Shown piece after piece: positions 48,306-58,408 of a stretch of 64,000 nt of DNA; position 1 is the stretch's first letter, and each line of letters begins with the position of its first letter. The DNA lies in the NCBI RefSeq assembly GCF_014679505.1, contig NZ_CP061474.1, positions 836,001 to 900,000 on the forward strand. The letters are read 5' to 3'. A model generated the notes under the pieces. That model saw nothing but the letters and a program-made list of their open reading frames with translations, was not told where the DNA came from and did not search any database. The stretch comes from Geobacillus sp. 46C-IIa (lineage in GTDB: Bacteria; Bacillota; Bacilli; Bacillales; Anoxybacillaceae). A program made the position numbers and the translations under genes.

Positions 48306-49616
48306 ATGGCGAAGACGCAGTTTACCCGTTTTCCATTTCAGCCGTTTTTGATCGAGGCGATTCAAGCGCTTCGTTTTTATAAACCGACGGAAATTCAAGA
48401 GCGCATCATTCCGGGGGCGCTGCGCGGCGAGAGCATGGTCGGCCAGTCGCAGACCGGGACGGGAAAAACGCACGCCTATTTATTGCCGATCATCGAAAAG
48501 ATCGACCCGGAGCGCGCTGAGGTGCAGGCGGTCATCACAGCGCCGACGCGTGAGTTGGCGACGCAAATTTACCATGAAACGTTAAAGATCACGAAATTTT
48601 GTCCGAAAGACCGGATGATCGTCGCCCGTTGTTTCATCGGCGGGACGGATAAGCAAAAGGCGCTCGAAAAGCTCCACGTGCAGCCCCACATTGTGATCGG
48701 CACGCCCGGACGCATTAACGATTTCATCCGCGAGCAGGCGCTTGATGTGCATACGGCGCGCATCCTTGTCGTCGATGAAGCTGATTTGATGCTTGATATG
48801 GGCTTTATCACTGATGTCGACCAAATCGCGGCCCGGATGCCGAAAGAGCTGCAAATGCTCGTCTTTTCGGCGACGATTCCGGAAAAGCTGAAGCCATTTT
48901 TGAAAAAATATATGGAAAATCCGACATTCGTCCAAGTCGAGCCGAAACAGGCGGCGAATGAAAACATTGAGCATGTGCTCATTCCACTGCGCGGGCGTGA
49001 AAAAGTCAAGCTGCTTTACGATGTGCTTGTCAGCTACCATCCGTATTTAGCCATTGTGTTCGTGAATACGAGAAAAAGGGCTGATGAAGTCGCCGATCTG
49101 CTTGCTGAACAAGGATTGAAAATCGGCGTGTTGCACGGTGATTTGACGCCGCGCGAGCGAAAAAAGATGATGGCCCAAATTCGCGATTTGGCGTTTCAAT
49201 ACGTGGTCGCCACTGACTTGGCCGCGCGCGGCATTGATATCGAAGGTGTCAGCCATGTCATCAACTACGAGCTGCCTGATGATTTGCAGTTTTACATTCA
49301 CCGCGCTGGGCGGACGGCGCGCGCCGGCTATAGCGGCATTGCGGCGACCATTTACGAGCCGGCCGACCAAGATGCGATTGCCCGATTGGAAAAAATGGGG
49401 GTTTCATTTGTTCATCGCGATCTCGTGCGCGGCGAATGGAAGGAGCTGCCGCCTTGGAATCGGCGGGGCAAGCGGGCCGGTGAGAAGGAAGATGAACTCG
49501 CGCCGCTTGTCGCCAAGCTGAAAAAGGCGAAACAAGTCAAGCCGGGCTATAAGAAAAAGCTGCGCGCCGAGCTCGAGAGGAAGAAAAAGCGGCTTGACCG
49601 CTTCAAAAAATCGTAG
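48306..49616 (+). CDS. cshB: DEAD-box RNA helicase CshB
   Basis: A 436-residue DEAD-box helicase. Motifs: Q motif upstream of [13 protein letters not shown] (I), PTRELA (Ia), VDEADLML (II), FSATI (III), and [10 protein letters not shown] (VI); a basic tail ([16 protein letters not shown]) may bind RNA. CshB acts in cold-shock mRNA and ribosome handling in Bacillus. ATG 48306 follows GGGAGTGG. nfo follows 37 bp downstream. Confidence 0.93.
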   Translation: MAKTQFTRFPFQPFLIEAIQALRFYKPTEIQERIIPGALRGESMVGQSQTGTGKTHAYLLPIIEKIDPERAEVQAVITAPTRELATQIYHETLKITKFCPKDRMIVARCFIGGTDKQKALEKLHVQPHIVIGTPGRINDFIREQALDVHTARILVVDEADLMLDMGFITDVDQIAARMPKELQMLVFSATIPEKLKPFLKKYMENPTFVQVEPKQAANENIEHVLIPLRGREKVKLLYDVLVSYHPYLAIVFVNTRKRADEVADLLAEQGLKIGVLHGDLTPRERKKMMAQIRDLAFQYVVATDLAARGIDIEGVSHVINYELPDDLQFYIHRAGRTARAGYSGIAATIYEPADQDAIARLEKMGVSFVHRDLVRGEWKELPPWNRRGKRAGEKEDELAPLVAKLKKAKQVKPGYKKKLRAELERKKKRLDRFKKS

Positions 49617-49653
49617 CTTTCGCTGCGAATGGAAGGAAAAGGGAGAGAAGGAC

Positions 49654-50553
49654 ATGTTAAAAATTGGTTCACACGTCTCGATGAGCGGCAAAAAAATGCT
49701 GCTTGCCGCCAGCGAGGAGGCGGCATCGTACGGGGCGAACACGTTTATGATTTACACCGGGGCGCCGCAAAACACAAGGCGCAAAGCCATCGAGGAGCTG
49801 AATATTGAAGCCGGGCGCGAGCATATGAAGGCGCACGGCATTGCGGACATCGTCGTTCACGCTCCGTACATTATCAATATCGGCAACACGACAAATCCCG
49901 ATACGTTTGCGCTTGGTGTTGGTTTTTTGCGCGCTGAAATTGAACGGACGGAAGCGATCGGGGCGAAGCAGCTTGTGCTGCACCCGGGCGCCCATGTCGG
50001 CGCCGGAGCGGAAGCTGGGATCCGGCAGATCATCCGCGGACTGAACGAAGTATTGACGCGCGAACAGACGGTCGAAATCGCTCTTGAAACGATGGCCGGA
50101 AAAGGATCGGAATGCGGGCGCACGTTTGAAGAACTGGCGTATATTATCGATGGCGTCGCTTATAATGACAAGCTGTCCGTCTGCTTTGACACATGCCATA
50201 CGCATGACGCCGGCTATGACATTGTCAACGATTTTGACGGCGTCCTTGCCGAATTTGACCGGATCATCGGCCTTGAACGGCTGAAAGTGCTGCACATCAA
50301 CGACAGCAAAAATCCGCGCGGCAGCCGAAAAGACCGCCATGAAAACATCGGTTTCGGCCATATCGGATTTCATGCGCTGAACTACATCGTCCATCACCCG
50401 CAGCTGGCGGACGTTCCAAAAATTTTAGAAACGCCGTATGTCGGAGAGGACAAAAATGATAAAAAACCGCCGTACAAGCATGAAATTGCTATGCTGCGGG
50501 CGCAGACATTCGATAATCAGCTGCTTGAAAAAATTGTTGCTGACGCGCAATAA
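49654..50553 (+). CDS. nfo: Endonuclease IV (AP endonuclease)
   Basis: A 299-residue TIM-barrel AP endonuclease in base-excision repair. The three-zinc site includes [32 protein letters not shown] and [21 protein letters not shown] 49654 follows AAGGGAGAGAAGG. In B. subtilis nfo (yqfS) follows cshB as here and also repairs DNA in spores. Confidence 0.96.
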   Translation: MLKIGSHVSMSGKKMLLAASEEAASYGANTFMIYTGAPQNTRRKAIEELNIEAGREHMKAHGIADIVVHAPYIINIGNTTNPDTFALGVGFLRAEIERTEAIGAKQLVLHPGAHVGAGAEAGIRQIIRGLNEVLTREQTVEIALETMAGKGSECGRTFEELAYIIDGVAYNDKLSVCFDTCHTHDAGYDIVNDFDGVLAEFDRIIGLERLKVLHINDSKNPRGSRKDRHENIGFGHIGFHALNYIVHHPQLADVPKILETPYVGEDKNDKKPPYKHEIAMLRAQTFDNQLLEKIVADAQ

Positions 50554-50576
50554 AAAAGGGCGAAACGCCCTTTTTT
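50552..50576. terminator. Bidirectional terminator between nfo and yqfT
   Basis: AAAAAAGGGCG / CGCCCTTTTTT with an AAA loop overlaps both gene ends; T tracts are present on both strands. Confidence 0.88.
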
Positions 50577-50835
50577 ACTTTTTTTGTACAAATTTTAAAA
50601 ACAGTTCGTTCGCCTTTTTGGCAATCTCCGGCGAAGTGATTTTAGCCAGCTCGCGCACCCATTTTTTCCGCTCTTTGGGGTCGAAGACGTTAATGTCATT
50701 CGTCCGGGCAAGTTGAAGAATTTTTTTCGCCTGGTTGACCGTAATCGGCAAGTCGTAATCTTGGCTGTATGCAACGAGTTCTTCCGGGGTGATCGTTTTT
50801 AACTTTTGTTTCACGAGCTGTTGGTAAAAGTTCAT
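50575..50835 (-). CDS. yqfT: YqfT family protein (DUF2624)
   Basis: An 86-residue, mostly helical basic protein (NFYQQLVKQKLKTITPEELV, then VNQAKKILQLARTNDINVFD) matching YqfT of Bacillus, convergent to nfo in the same place. Function unknown. The ATG lies behind AAGGAGGGGG on the minus strand. It is divergent to the YitT-family gene. Confidence 0.85.
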   Translation of the reverse strand: MNFYQQLVKQKLKTITPEELVAYSQDYDLPITVNQAKKILQLARTNDINVFDPKERKKWVRELAKITSPEIAKKANELFLKFVQKK

Positions 50836-50933
50836 GGCAGCCCCCTCCTTGTTTCTGTTCCATCATATGATGTGAATAGAAAAGGGGTGTATGGTATAAT
50901 GGAAATGAAAGTAAAGAAGGAAAGGGTGGGATT

Positions 50934-51815
50934 TTGACGCCAAAGCAGCATAAAAAAGAACCGTTGAAGCGCGTGTTGTACCGGGTGCTGATGATCGCTA
51001 TGGGGGCTTCCTTGGCGGCGTTTGCCATCGAGCGGCTGCTCGTTCCGAATAAAATGATCGATGGCGGCATTATCGGTGTATCCCTTATTTTGGATTATTT
51101 AATTCCAGATGAATGGCGGCTGCTCAACTTTGCCACGCTCGTCATCCTCTTAAACGCCCCGTTTATGTATTTTGGCTATAAGCACATCGGCAAAACGTTT
51201 ATGCTGTCAACGATTTTAGGTGTTGTCATTCTCGGTGTCACCGAACGGCTGTTTCATCATTTTTCCCCGCTGACGACCGAGCCGATTTTGGCGACTGTCT
51301 TTGGCGGCTTGGCGCTCGGGCTTGGCGTCGGGCTTGTCATTCGCCATGGCGGGTCGCTTGATGGGACAGAAATTTTAGGCCTCTTACTGACAAAGAAAAT
51401 TCCGTTTTCCGTCGGCGAGTTCGTCATGTTTGTCAACGTGTTTATTTTCGGCTGGGCGGCGTTTGTGCTTGGGATCGAGCCGGCAATGTATTCGGTGATG
51501 ACGTACTACATCGCCTCCAAGACGATCGATGCGGTGATTGAAGGGCTCGATGAGACGCGGGCGGCCTTTATTGTCACTGATTTTTATGAAGAAGTTTCTG
51601 ATGCCATTTTGCACCGCCTCGGCCGCGGGACGACGAAGCTGCTTGGCAAAGGCGGCTATACGGACGAGCAAAAAGAAATCATTTATGCTGTCGTTACGCG
51701 TCTGGAAGTGACCAAGCTGAAATCGATCGTTAATGAAATCGACCCGAATGCGTTCATTACCATTATGGCGACGCATGAGGTGCTCGGGGCCCGTTTCAAA
51801 TCGGCGATTCATTGA
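50934..51815 (+). CDS. yqfU: YitT family membrane protein with DUF2179 domain (YqfU)
   Basis: A 293-residue YitT-family protein. Five or six membrane segments lie in the first 190 residues, with the motif [13 protein letters not shown] and [12 protein letters not shown], followed by a cytosolic DUF2179 domain ([19 protein letters not shown] onward). Function is unknown; the family may be transporters. The start is TTG behind AAAGGGTGGG, and a TATAAT at 50895-50900 is the probable -10. Confidence 0.87.
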   Translation: MTPKQHKKEPLKRVLYRVLMIAMGASLAAFAIERLLVPNKMIDGGIIGVSLILDYLIPDEWRLLNFATLVILLNAPFMYFGYKHIGKTFMLSTILGVVILGVTERLFHHFSPLTTEPILATVFGGLALGLGVGLVIRHGGSLDGTEILGLLLTKKIPFSVGEFVMFVNVFIFGWAAFVLGIEPAMYSVMTYYIASKTIDAVIEGLDETRAAFIVTDFYEEVSDAILHRLGRGTTKLLGKGGYTDEQKEIIYAVVTRLEVTKLKSIVNEIDPNAFITIMATHEVLGARFKSAIH

Positions 51816-51817
51816 GG

Positions 51818-51846
51818 TTTACAAAATGGGCGGGATCGGCTATACT
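51818..51846 (+). promoter_or_regulatory. SigA-type promoter of the zinc uptake cluster
   Basis: TTTACA (51818-51823) and TATACT (51841-51846) are exactly 17 bp apart, with a Zur-box-like site starting 17 bp after the -10. Confidence 0.7.
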
Positions 51847-51862
51847 TGCACATGGACATAAA

Positions 51863-51877
51863 TCGTAACGATTCTGA
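51863..51877 (+). promoter_or_regulatory. Candidate Zur operator
   Basis: TCGTAAC-G-ATTCTGA resembles the 7-1-7 Zur box TCGTAATnATTACGA, with a perfect left half core and two or three mismatches. It lies between promoter and ATPase gene, and zur is the third gene of the cluster. Confidence 0.6.
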
Positions 51878-51897
51878 ATTATCAAAGGAGAACGGCC

Positions 51898-52653
51898 ATG
51901 GAAAACAGGCTTGTCGTGCAAGTCGAGGATGTATCATATCGCTATGAAAAAGAAGAAGTGCTCGAGCACGTCAATTTGGCGGTGCCAAAAGGAGCGTTTT
52001 TAGGGCTGGTTGGCCCGAATGGCTCTGGGAAGTCAACGCTCTTAAAATGCGTGCTCGGCTTGTTAAAACCGAACCGCGGCCGCATCTCGCTGTTCGGCGA
52101 GCCGATCGAGTCGTTCCGCGAATGGCATCGGATCGGCTTTGTGTCGCAAAAAGCGAACAGCTTTAACCGCGGGTTCCCAGCGACCGTCGAGGAAGTGGCG
52201 ATGAGCGGATTGACGGCCAAACGCGGCTTATTTCGCCTATTGACGAAAGAAGACCGCCGCGCGGTTGAGGCGGCGTTGGAGGCGGTCGGTTTGCGCGGCT
52301 TGGCGAAGCGCAATATCGGCGAGTTGTCCGGCGGCCAGCAGCAGCGGGTGTTTATCGCCCGCGCTTTGGCGAGCAAGCCGGATCTGTTGATTTTAGACGA
52401 GCCGACCGTCGGCGTTGACGCCCGCCATGTGCACGAGTTTTATGAGCTGCTCGGTGATTTGAACCGCCGCGGCTTGACGCTTGTGCTCGTGACGCACGAC
52501 ATTGGGACGATCACGGATCGGGTAACCCATATCGCCTGCTTAAACAAGCGCCTCTATTTCCACGGAAACGTGAAAGAGTTCGAACGGCTTGGCGACGAGG
52601 AGATTTCACGGTTTTACGGCCATTCGCTTCACGTTCTCTCCCACCAACATTAA
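51898..52653 (+). CDS. znuC: Zinc ABC transporter ATP-binding protein
   Basis: A 251-residue ABC ATPase of the metal (MZT) family. Walker A GPNGSGKST near residue 40, signature LSGGQQQR, Walker B LLILDEPTVGVD and the H-loop VTHD are intact. It would power zinc uptake with the permease encoded 39 bp downstream. The Zn assignment comes from the linked zur and Zur-like site. The ATG follows AAAGGAGAA. No solute-binding protein gene is in this cluster. Confidence 0.9.
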   Translation: MENRLVVQVEDVSYRYEKEEVLEHVNLAVPKGAFLGLVGPNGSGKSTLLKCVLGLLKPNRGRISLFGEPIESFREWHRIGFVSQKANSFNRGFPATVEEVAMSGLTAKRGLFRLLTKEDRRAVEAALEAVGLRGLAKRNIGELSGGQQQRVFIARALASKPDLLILDEPTVGVDARHVHEFYELLGDLNRRGLTLVLVTHDIGTITDRVTHIACLNKRLYFHGNVKEFERLGDEEISRFYGHSLHVLSHQH

Positions 52654-52692
52654 CGGGCGGAACATAAACGGTTGATTGTGGAGGAATGACAT

Positions 52693-53526
52693 GTGTGGGA
52701 AGCCATTTGGCAATATGAATTTTTGCGCAATGCGTTTTTGGCCGGCATTTTGACCGGATTTGCCGCGCCGCTGCTTGGAGTGTTTATCGTTGTTCGGCGC
52801 CTGTCGCTCATCGCTGATGCACTGAGCCATGTGACGCTTGCTGGCATCGCTGCTGGGCTGCTGCTCGGTTCAGCGGTGCCGGCCGCCGGATGGAATCCGC
52901 TTTACATCGGGATGGGCTTTTCCGTTGCCGGTTCGCTGCTCATTGAGAAGTTGCGCGCGGTTTACCGCCATTATGAGGAACTCGCGATTCCGATTATTTT
53001 ATCGGCCGGCATTGGCTTAAGTGTTATTTTGATTTCCATCGCTAATGGGTTTAACACCGATTTGTTTTCGTATTTGTTCGGCAGCGTCAGCGCCGTAAGC
53101 GGCGCCGACGTTTGGGCGGCGTTCGCCGTCGCTGTAATTGCTGCCGCTATCATTTTCGCATTTTACAAGGAGCTGTTTCTCCTTTCATTTGATGAGGAGT
53201 ACGCCCGCGTCTCCGGCGTTCGCGCCAAGTTCATTCACTTTTTGTTTATTGTGCTCGTCGCCCTTGTCATCGCGGCATCCATGCGCATCGTCGGCGTGTT
53301 GCTCGTTTCTTCGCTGATGACGTTGCCGGTGGCGGCAAGCATTCGCATCGCCAAAAGTTTTAAACAGGCGATCGCATTTTCCATTTTCTTCGGGGAGCTG
53401 GCGGTCATCGCCGGGCTTTTGGCAGCGTATGAGCTCGATTGGGCGCCGGGCGGGACGATCGTCGTGCTGGCGGTCGCCATTTTGCTTCTCGTATTAGGAT
53501 GGAAAAAATGGAAAAGGGGACGGTAA
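52693..53526 (+). CDS. znuB: Zinc ABC transporter permease
   Basis: A 277-residue permease of the ABC-3 (metal) family with about eight membrane segments and the cytoplasmic coupling motif [18 protein letters not shown]. It pairs with the upstream ATPase. It starts with GTG behind GGAGGAATG. Its stop overlaps the zur start (TAATG). Confidence 0.9.
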   Translation: MWEAIWQYEFLRNAFLAGILTGFAAPLLGVFIVVRRLSLIADALSHVTLAGIAAGLLLGSAVPAAGWNPLYIGMGFSVAGSLLIEKLRAVYRHYEELAIPIILSAGIGLSVILISIANGFNTDLFSYLFGSVSAVSGADVWAAFAVAVIAAAIIFAFYKELFLLSFDEEYARVSGVRAKFIHFLFIVLVALVIAASMRIVGVLLVSSLMTLPVAASIRIAKSFKQAIAFSIFFGELAVIAGLLAAYELDWAPGGTIVVLAVAILLLVLGWKKWKRGR

Positions 53527-53954
53527 TGATGAATATCGGCGAAGCGTTGCAGCTGATGAAAGAAAAGGGATTTAAATATACCGAAAAACGGAGACAAATG
53601 CTCGAGCTGTTTGCCGACCGCGATAAATATTTGACGGCGAAGGAAGTGCTCGAAGCGCTTCGCCCTGCGTATCCAGGCTTAAGCTTTGACACCGTATACC
53701 GCAATTTATCGCTCTTCGCTGCACTCGGCATTTTAGAAATGACCGAGCTGTCCGGGGAGAAGCATTTCCGCTTTGCCTGTGATGCCCGCCGCCATCACCA
53801 CCATTTTATTTGCGTCCAGTGCGGGAAAACAAAGGAAATTGACGCTTGCCCGATGGACAGGCTCGGCCCAGAGCTCGACGGTTATGAGATTGCTGACCAT
53901 AAATTTGAAATTTACGGCACATGTCCGCAATGTCAAAAGCATCTCCCGGTATAA
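53526..53954 (+). CDS. zur: Zinc uptake regulator Zur (Fur family)
   Basis: A 142-residue Fur-family repressor: winged helix ([23 protein letters not shown], then TVYRNLSLF), regulatory metal site in [13 protein letters not shown] and a structural zinc site with CxxC pairs (CVQCG and CPQCQ). It represses zinc uptake when zinc is replete, likely including its own cluster. ATG 53526 overlaps the znuB stop; ATG 53529 is an alternative. Order permease-zur makes Zur rather than Fur or PerR the best call. Confidence 0.92.
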   Translation: MMNIGEALQLMKEKGFKYTEKRRQMLELFADRDKYLTAKEVLEALRPAYPGLSFDTVYRNLSLFAALGILEMTELSGEKHFRFACDARRHHHHFICVQCGKTKEIDACPMDRLGPELDGYEIADHKFEIYGTCPQCQKHLPV

Positions 53955-53970
53955 AGCGGGAGATGTTTTT
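53940..53970. terminator. Terminator at the zur / nucleotidase convergence
   Basis: CATCTCCCG / CGGGAGATG stem with a TTTTT tail on the plus strand. It includes the zur stop codon. Confidence 0.83.
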
Positions 53971-54538
53971 ATGGCTGTAGACGCCGCTCCACTTCCCGTT
54001 TTGCTTCCAGCCAGTTTTTGACGCGGATGACGTTCTCCGGCAACGGCCCTTGGTTGTACGGCGTGTCGAATAAAATAACCGGGATATTGCATTGTTCGCC
54101 GATGGCGCAGGCGTTGTCGTATTTATCCTCAAAAAAAGCAGCGAGCTGGTAGCGGCGGATGGCGGCGATTTTATCATGCGACCCGATCAGCTCAATATGG
54201 TGGTAATGAACGCCATGCCGCTGAAACCAGCGCTCGGTGAGCTCGTACAAATGGCGGCCGCGGGCGCTAATGTAAAACAACTCGTATTTGTCTTTCCAGC
54301 TGTCGATCACCTCAAGCGCATAGCGGGCAAGCGGAGCGCGCTCATAAATGGCGGCTTCGTTTTCTTCGAGCCAACGGTCCATTTCTTCTTCCGTTACCCC
54401 GTACAGCGGTGCCAAATTGTACTGTGTAATGTCGCCTAATGTGAGCGGTTTGCCAAATGCCTCGTTTAAGTATGGAATGAATGTGCTCGGACATGTGACG
54501 GTGCCATCGATGTCAATACCGAGACGTTGCCGCTTCAT
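53969..54538 (-). CDS. yqfW: 5'(3')-deoxyribonucleotidase-like HAD hydrolase (YqfW)
   Basis: A 189-residue HAD-superfamily protein. The nucleophile motif DIDGT lies at about 9-13, motif II is YISARG, and ELIGSHDKIAAI and FFEDKYDNA give motifs III/IV. This fits the NT5C-type nucleotidase family. Substrate is not established. The ATG follows AAAGGGGGGATC on the minus strand. Convergent to zur. Confidence 0.87.
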   Translation of the reverse strand: MKRQRLGIDIDGTVTCPSTFIPYLNEAFGKPLTLGDITQYNLAPLYGVTEEEMDRWLEENEAAIYERAPLARYALEVIDSWKDKYELFYISARGRHLYELTERWFQRHGVHYHHIELIGSHDKIAAIRRYQLAAFFEDKYDNACAIGEQCNIPVILFDTPYNQGPLPENVIRVKNWLEAKREVERRLQP

Positions 54539-54636
54539 CGCCAGATCCCCCCTTTTAGAAAATATTCACAATGATAAAATGGCGTCGGTTTCCCATACTA
54601 ATAATGCTCCTTACTTTAGGAAAGCGAGGGAAGCAT

Positions 54637-54984
54637 ATGGCAGACAACCGTGAGCGCACGTATAACGAGAGTTACGTGCAATCGATCGGAAAAGAGGAAC
54701 CAGAACGCAATTTCATGGAAGAAACAGCGGCGGAGGTCGCTGAGCCGATCCGCCGCCGCGAAGAGCGGGACGAAGAACGCGCAGGCGGCGCCGGGCTTGG
54801 GTGGCTCGCTTTGGCGTTGTCCATCATCGCCCTGTTTATTTGGCCGATTTTGTTAGGGGCAGCCGGCATTATTGTCGGTTTTATCGCGCGCCGGCGCGGA
54901 GCGGAAACGCTCGGGGCGTGGGCCATCGGGATCGGCGTCATTGCGATTCTCGTTCGCTTGTTTATTATGCCGTTTTACACGTAG
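54637..54984 (+). CDS. yqfX: YqfX membrane protein (DUF4190-like)
   Basis: A 115-residue protein with a charged N-terminal half (ADNRERTYNESYVQSIGKEE, REERDEERAGG) and two C-terminal membrane segments (about 53-72 and 85-112) joined by GAAGIIVGFIARRRGAE, the DUF4190 pattern. Function is unknown. ATG 54637 follows GCGAGGGAAG; the frame's earlier start is not supported. Confidence 0.82.
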   Translation: MADNRERTYNESYVQSIGKEEPERNFMEETAAEVAEPIRRREERDEERAGGAGLGWLALALSIIALFIWPILLGAAGIIVGFIARRRGAETLGAWAIGIGVIAILVRLFIMPFYT

Positions 54985-54992
54985 AAAAAGCG

Positions 54993-55023
54993 AGGGTGTC
55001 CCCAAGCAGGGGACGCCCTTTTT
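54993..55023 (+). terminator. Terminator between yqfX and ispG
   Basis: AGGGTGTCCCC / GGGGACGCCCT with one wobble pair and an AAGCA loop, followed by TTTTT. Confidence 0.83.
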
Positions 55024-55050
55024 CGTGCTGGTCTGTCGGCCGCGCTTCGA

Positions 55051-56175
55051 TTACTCTAGACCGCCACCTTTCAGAGCAGCTTCTTTTTCCTTTTGTTTCG
55101 CAAAATATTCTTCGGCCAGCTTGTCGACTTCTTTCTTCAGTTCTTCGACCATCTGCTCTTCCGGCACTTTGCGGACAATTTTGCCGTGGCGGAACAACAG
55201 ACCCTCGCCGCGGGCGCCGGCAATGCCGATATCGGCTTCGCGCGCTTCGCCCGGTCCGTTGACGGCGCAGCCGAGCACGGCGACTTTGATCGGTGCCTTA
55301 ATTTTGGCGATATAGTCCTCGATTTCATTGGCGATGCTGATCAAGTCGATCTCAATCCGCCCGCACGTCGGGCAGGAAATGAGCGTCGCTGCATTGGAGG
55401 CGAGCCCGAACGTTTTTAAAATTTCGCGCGCCACTTTCACCTCTTCAACCGGATCGGCGCTTAAGGAAACGCGGATCGTATTGCCGATGCCTTTGCTTAA
55501 AATGGCACCGAGTCCGACTGCGCTTTTAATCGTGCCGGAAAAGAGCGTCCCGGCTTCGGTAATGCCGACGTGAAGCGGGTAGTCAAACGTGCGCGCCGCT
55601 TTTTCATACGCTTCAATGGCGAGACGGACATCGGACGCTTTTAACGAAACGATAATATCGTGAAAATCGAGCTCCTCCAAAATGCGGATATGGTACAAGG
55701 CGCTCTCGACCATGCCGTCGGCGGTCGGATATCCGTATTTCTCTAAAATGCGTTTCTCAAGCGACCCGGCGTTGACGCCGATGCGGATCGGCACGCCGCG
55801 TTCTTTCGCGGCTTTGACGACCACTTCCACCTTCTCGCGGCGCCCGATATTGCCCGGGTTGATGCGGATTTTATCGACGCCGCCTTCAATCGCTTTTAAC
55901 GCCAATTTATAGTCAAAGTGGATGTCGGCGACAAGCGGGATGTTGATTCGCCTCTTAATTTCCGGTATGGCGTCAGCGGCCCGTTCGTCCGGACAGGCGA
56001 CGCGGACGACTTGGCAGCCCGCCTCCTCAAGCCGGTGAATTTGGGCCACAGTCGCGTCGACATCGTGCGTTTTTGTCGTTGTCATGCTTTGGATGACGAC
56101 TTCGTTGCTGCCGCCGATCGTCAGCGGCCCGACGCGGACTGGCCGCGTTTTTGAACGATGGATGATTTCACTCAC
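55051..56175 (-). CDS. ispG: 4-hydroxy-3-methylbut-2-en-1-yl diphosphate synthase (flavodoxin)
   Basis: IspG converts MEcPP to HMBPP in the MEP pathway, using a [4Fe-4S] cluster. The 374-residue protein starts [17 protein letters not shown] and has a TIM-barrel domain ([20 protein letters not shown]) and the C-terminal cluster cysteines in LISCPTCGR and [11 protein letters not shown]. The start is GTG 56175 behind AAAGGAGCG; open sequence upstream to 56307 is not family-like. Works with ispH in this window. Confidence 0.95.
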   Translation of the reverse strand: MSEIIHRSKTRPVRVGPLTIGGSNEVVIQSMTTTKTHDVDATVAQIHRLEEAGCQVVRVACPDERAADAIPEIKRRINIPLVADIHFDYKLALKAIEGGVDKIRINPGNIGRREKVEVVVKAAKERGVPIRIGVNAGSLEKRILEKYGYPTADGMVESALYHIRILEELDFHDIIVSLKASDVRLAIEAYEKAARTFDYPLHVGITEAGTLFSGTIKSAVGLGAILSKGIGNTIRVSLSADPVEEVKVAREILKTFGLASNAATLISCPTCGRIEIDLISIANEIEDYIAKIKAPIKVAVLGCAVNGPGEAREADIGIAGARGEGLLFRHGKIVRKVPEEQMVEELKKEVDKLAEEYFAKQKEKEAALKGGGLE

Positions 56176-56257
56176 GGAAATTCGCTCCTTTAAAAACGAG
56201 TGCTTTTCTGCACTAAGTTTATCAATAGTGATGGGCATTGACAAGAAATTCGCGCGG

Positions 56258-56569
56258 TTATTTTTCGTACACCGGGATTTTGTATGTTTTTCCAATTTGA
56301 AGGGCATCTGCTTTTGCTTCCGGATTTAGTTTTTCAAAGTCGCGAATCAATGTCTCAATGGAAACGGGAAGCGGCCCTTGCTGTTCGCGTTCGGCAATGG
56401 ATAACAGTGTGTCGCCAGCTTTGATTTTGATCACCTTATAAGCGGGAATGCCTATGTTCTCTCGAACAACCGGTGTCTTCGATGATGCCGGAAGTGTTCC
56501 GACGGTTAAATCTTCGTACGCGATATAGCCGACAAGGAAGGCGATGAGCAATAAAAACCACTTTTTCAT
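56258..56569 (-). CDS. yqfZ: LysM-domain membrane protein YqfZ
   Basis: A 103-residue protein with one N-terminal membrane segment ([19 protein letters not shown]) and a LysM-like domain ([19 protein letters not shown] to the GKTYKIP end). It resembles YqfZ of B. subtilis. It probably sits at the membrane facing peptidoglycan, perhaps in sporulation; this is inferred. ATG 56569 follows GAGGGG. Confidence 0.83.
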   Translation of the reverse strand: MKKWFLLLIAFLVGYIAYEDLTVGTLPASSKTPVVRENIGIPAYKVIKIKAGDTLLSIAEREQQGPLPVSIETLIRDFEKLNPEAKADALQIGKTYKIPVYEK

Positions 56570-56705
56570 TGTACCCCTCATTGCGTTTTTTATGAAATGT
56601 ATGCTTGTCCGCCCAAAATATGAGAACAATTCCATAAAACATAACAAACTATTTATACGTTCTTAATATTGGATTGACATAATGGGGATGGAGAGGGGGA
56701 CAATC

Positions 56706-58379
56706 ATGAGAAAGACATTTGGAAAGATAAGGCTGCAAAGTCAGCTGATGATTCTATTTGTCGGTATTTTGACCGCCACAGTCGGAACAGTTGGCGTAAT
56801 ATCGTATGTAAAAGCCAAACATGAAATGATGCTGGCGATTGAACACCGCCTTCAGCGAGAAACCGATATAATGTATGAATTGGCTCAGCAGTTTTTGTTT
56901 ATGTACGTAGGAGATCAGAAGCGGTTTATGGAACGGGTGAATACAAGCGTCCGCAAGCAACAGGCAGAACTGATGCAGGACGGAATACCAGCCGAATTTT
57001 TTCTCGTTACTGAAACGGCCCATCCGTTCCACGTAAATCGGCGTTCGCGTCTTGTGTTTTCAGAAATGCTCATCGAACGCATCAAAAAAGAAAAGAACGG
57101 CATTTCTTATACAGTTATAAATGGGAATGATTATACGCTTGTTTATCGAAGCATACAGGAGTTAAAAGGAGTTTACGTCATTGTTGTGCCTACCAGTTCA
57201 TACATGAACGCCATCCACCAAATGGCTGTTTTCATTTTTACGGCAACGCTCATCGGTGCATGCGCTGCTTCGCTCCTAATTGTCGCGTTTGTACGCACGT
57301 TGACAGCACCGATCATCCGGCTTCAGGAAGCGATGAAAAAGGTAGCCGGTGGCGACTTGAGCCCTAGCCCGCTCATTGTTTCCCGAACGCGGGAAATCCA
57401 ATCATTGGTTGGCAGTTTTCAGCAGATGGTTCAAAATATGAGGGAGATGATGTATCATATATGCGTTACAACGGAGCAGTTGGCAGATAAAGGGGAACAA
57501 TTAAAAACAGTGTCTAAAAAAACGATGCAAAGCAATGAGAAATTGATGGGGACAATTGGAATTGTCAAGCAAGGAGCTGAAGAAACCGCTTCTTCCTCCG
57601 ATTTAACGATTGCTTTTTTTCAACAAATGAAAGAAGACATTATGCAGGTCACGAAACAGATGGAAATGATCGAGGAAAGCTCGCAATATATGAATACAGC
57701 CGCCCTTGAGGGAGGGAGACAAACGAAACAAATGACTCAGTTGGTTCAGGCGTTTGAACACGAATTTGCCAAAATGGCGGAAGCGGTAAGAGAGGTCGAG
57801 AATTACTCATCATTGGTTGTCACGGTCGTGCAAGTCATTCGTGATATCGCTGAGCAAACAAAATATCTTTCTTTGAACGCGACGATTGAGGCGGCAAGAG
57901 CGGGAGAGGCCGGAAAAGGATTTGCTGTGGTGGCCAAGGAAGTGAGATCATTAGCGGAACAGTCCGGGAAAGCAGCTGAATCGGTCGCCAAAACAATGAC
58001 GGAGATGGTGGAAGTTATTATAAAAGCTTCTAAGCAATGCACTGACGTTTCAGGACGTTTTTCTGACTACATACAGGCATCTTATCAATCCCAAAACGCT
58101 CTTGATGAACTGCTAAAAGAAATTGCTGTTGTTACAGAGAATATTGAAAAAATGAAGCGAAGCATGGTTGAGCTGGCCCAATCAATTCCGGCTATAGAGC
58201 ACGCGACGGTTTCGTTTGTATCAACGGCCCAACAAACGCTGGCAAGCGCCGAACAAATGCTGTATTCTTCTCGTGCCCAAACAATGGAAATGAAAACGAT
58301 GCATGCGATCGGGTTCGAAATCATTGAGCTCGGTCAAACGTTGAGGAAACGTGTTGAACGGTTTGAAATGAGCGGATAA
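56706..58379 (+). CDS. Methyl-accepting chemotaxis protein
   Basis: A 557-residue transducer: membrane segment near 17-37, an extracellular sensor domain (about 40-175) that is not a recognised type, a second membrane segment (about 178-202), a HAMP domain ([21 protein letters not shown]) and a long MCP signalling coiled coil. The hairpin tip is [34 protein letters not shown], with the usual conserved residues. Its ligand is unknown. The gene is visibly richer in A/T than neighbours. ATG 56706 follows GAGAGGGGG. B. subtilis has yqgA at this site, not a transducer. Confidence 0.9.
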   Translation: MRKTFGKIRLQSQLMILFVGILTATVGTVGVISYVKAKHEMMLAIEHRLQRETDIMYELAQQFLFMYVGDQKRFMERVNTSVRKQQAELMQDGIPAEFFLVTETAHPFHVNRRSRLVFSEMLIERIKKEKNGISYTVINGNDYTLVYRSIQELKGVYVIVVPTSSYMNAIHQMAVFIFTATLIGACAASLLIVAFVRTLTAPIIRLQEAMKKVAGGDLSPSPLIVSRTREIQSLVGSFQQMVQNMREMMYHICVTTEQLADKGEQLKTVSKKTMQSNEKLMGTIGIVKQGAEETASSSDLTIAFFQQMKEDIMQVTKQMEMIEESSQYMNTAALEGGRQTKQMTQLVQAFEHEFAKMAEAVREVENYSSLVVTVVQVIRDIAEQTKYLSLNATIEAARAGEAGKGFAVVAKEVRSLAEQSGKAAESVAKTMTEMVEVIIKASKQCTDVSGRFSDYIQASYQSQNALDELLKEIAVVTENIEKMKRSMVELAQSIPAIEHATVSFVSTAQQTLASAEQMLYSSRAQTMEMKTMHAIGFEIIELGQTLRKRVERFEMSG

Positions 58380-58382
58380 AAA

Positions 58383-58408
58383 AGCCGCCCAACATCTCTT
58401 GGCGGCTA
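58383..58408 (-). terminator. Terminator of yqgB
   Basis: AGCCGCC / GGCGGCT stem followed by a T tract on the minus strand. It lies between the two convergent genes. Confidence 0.8.
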
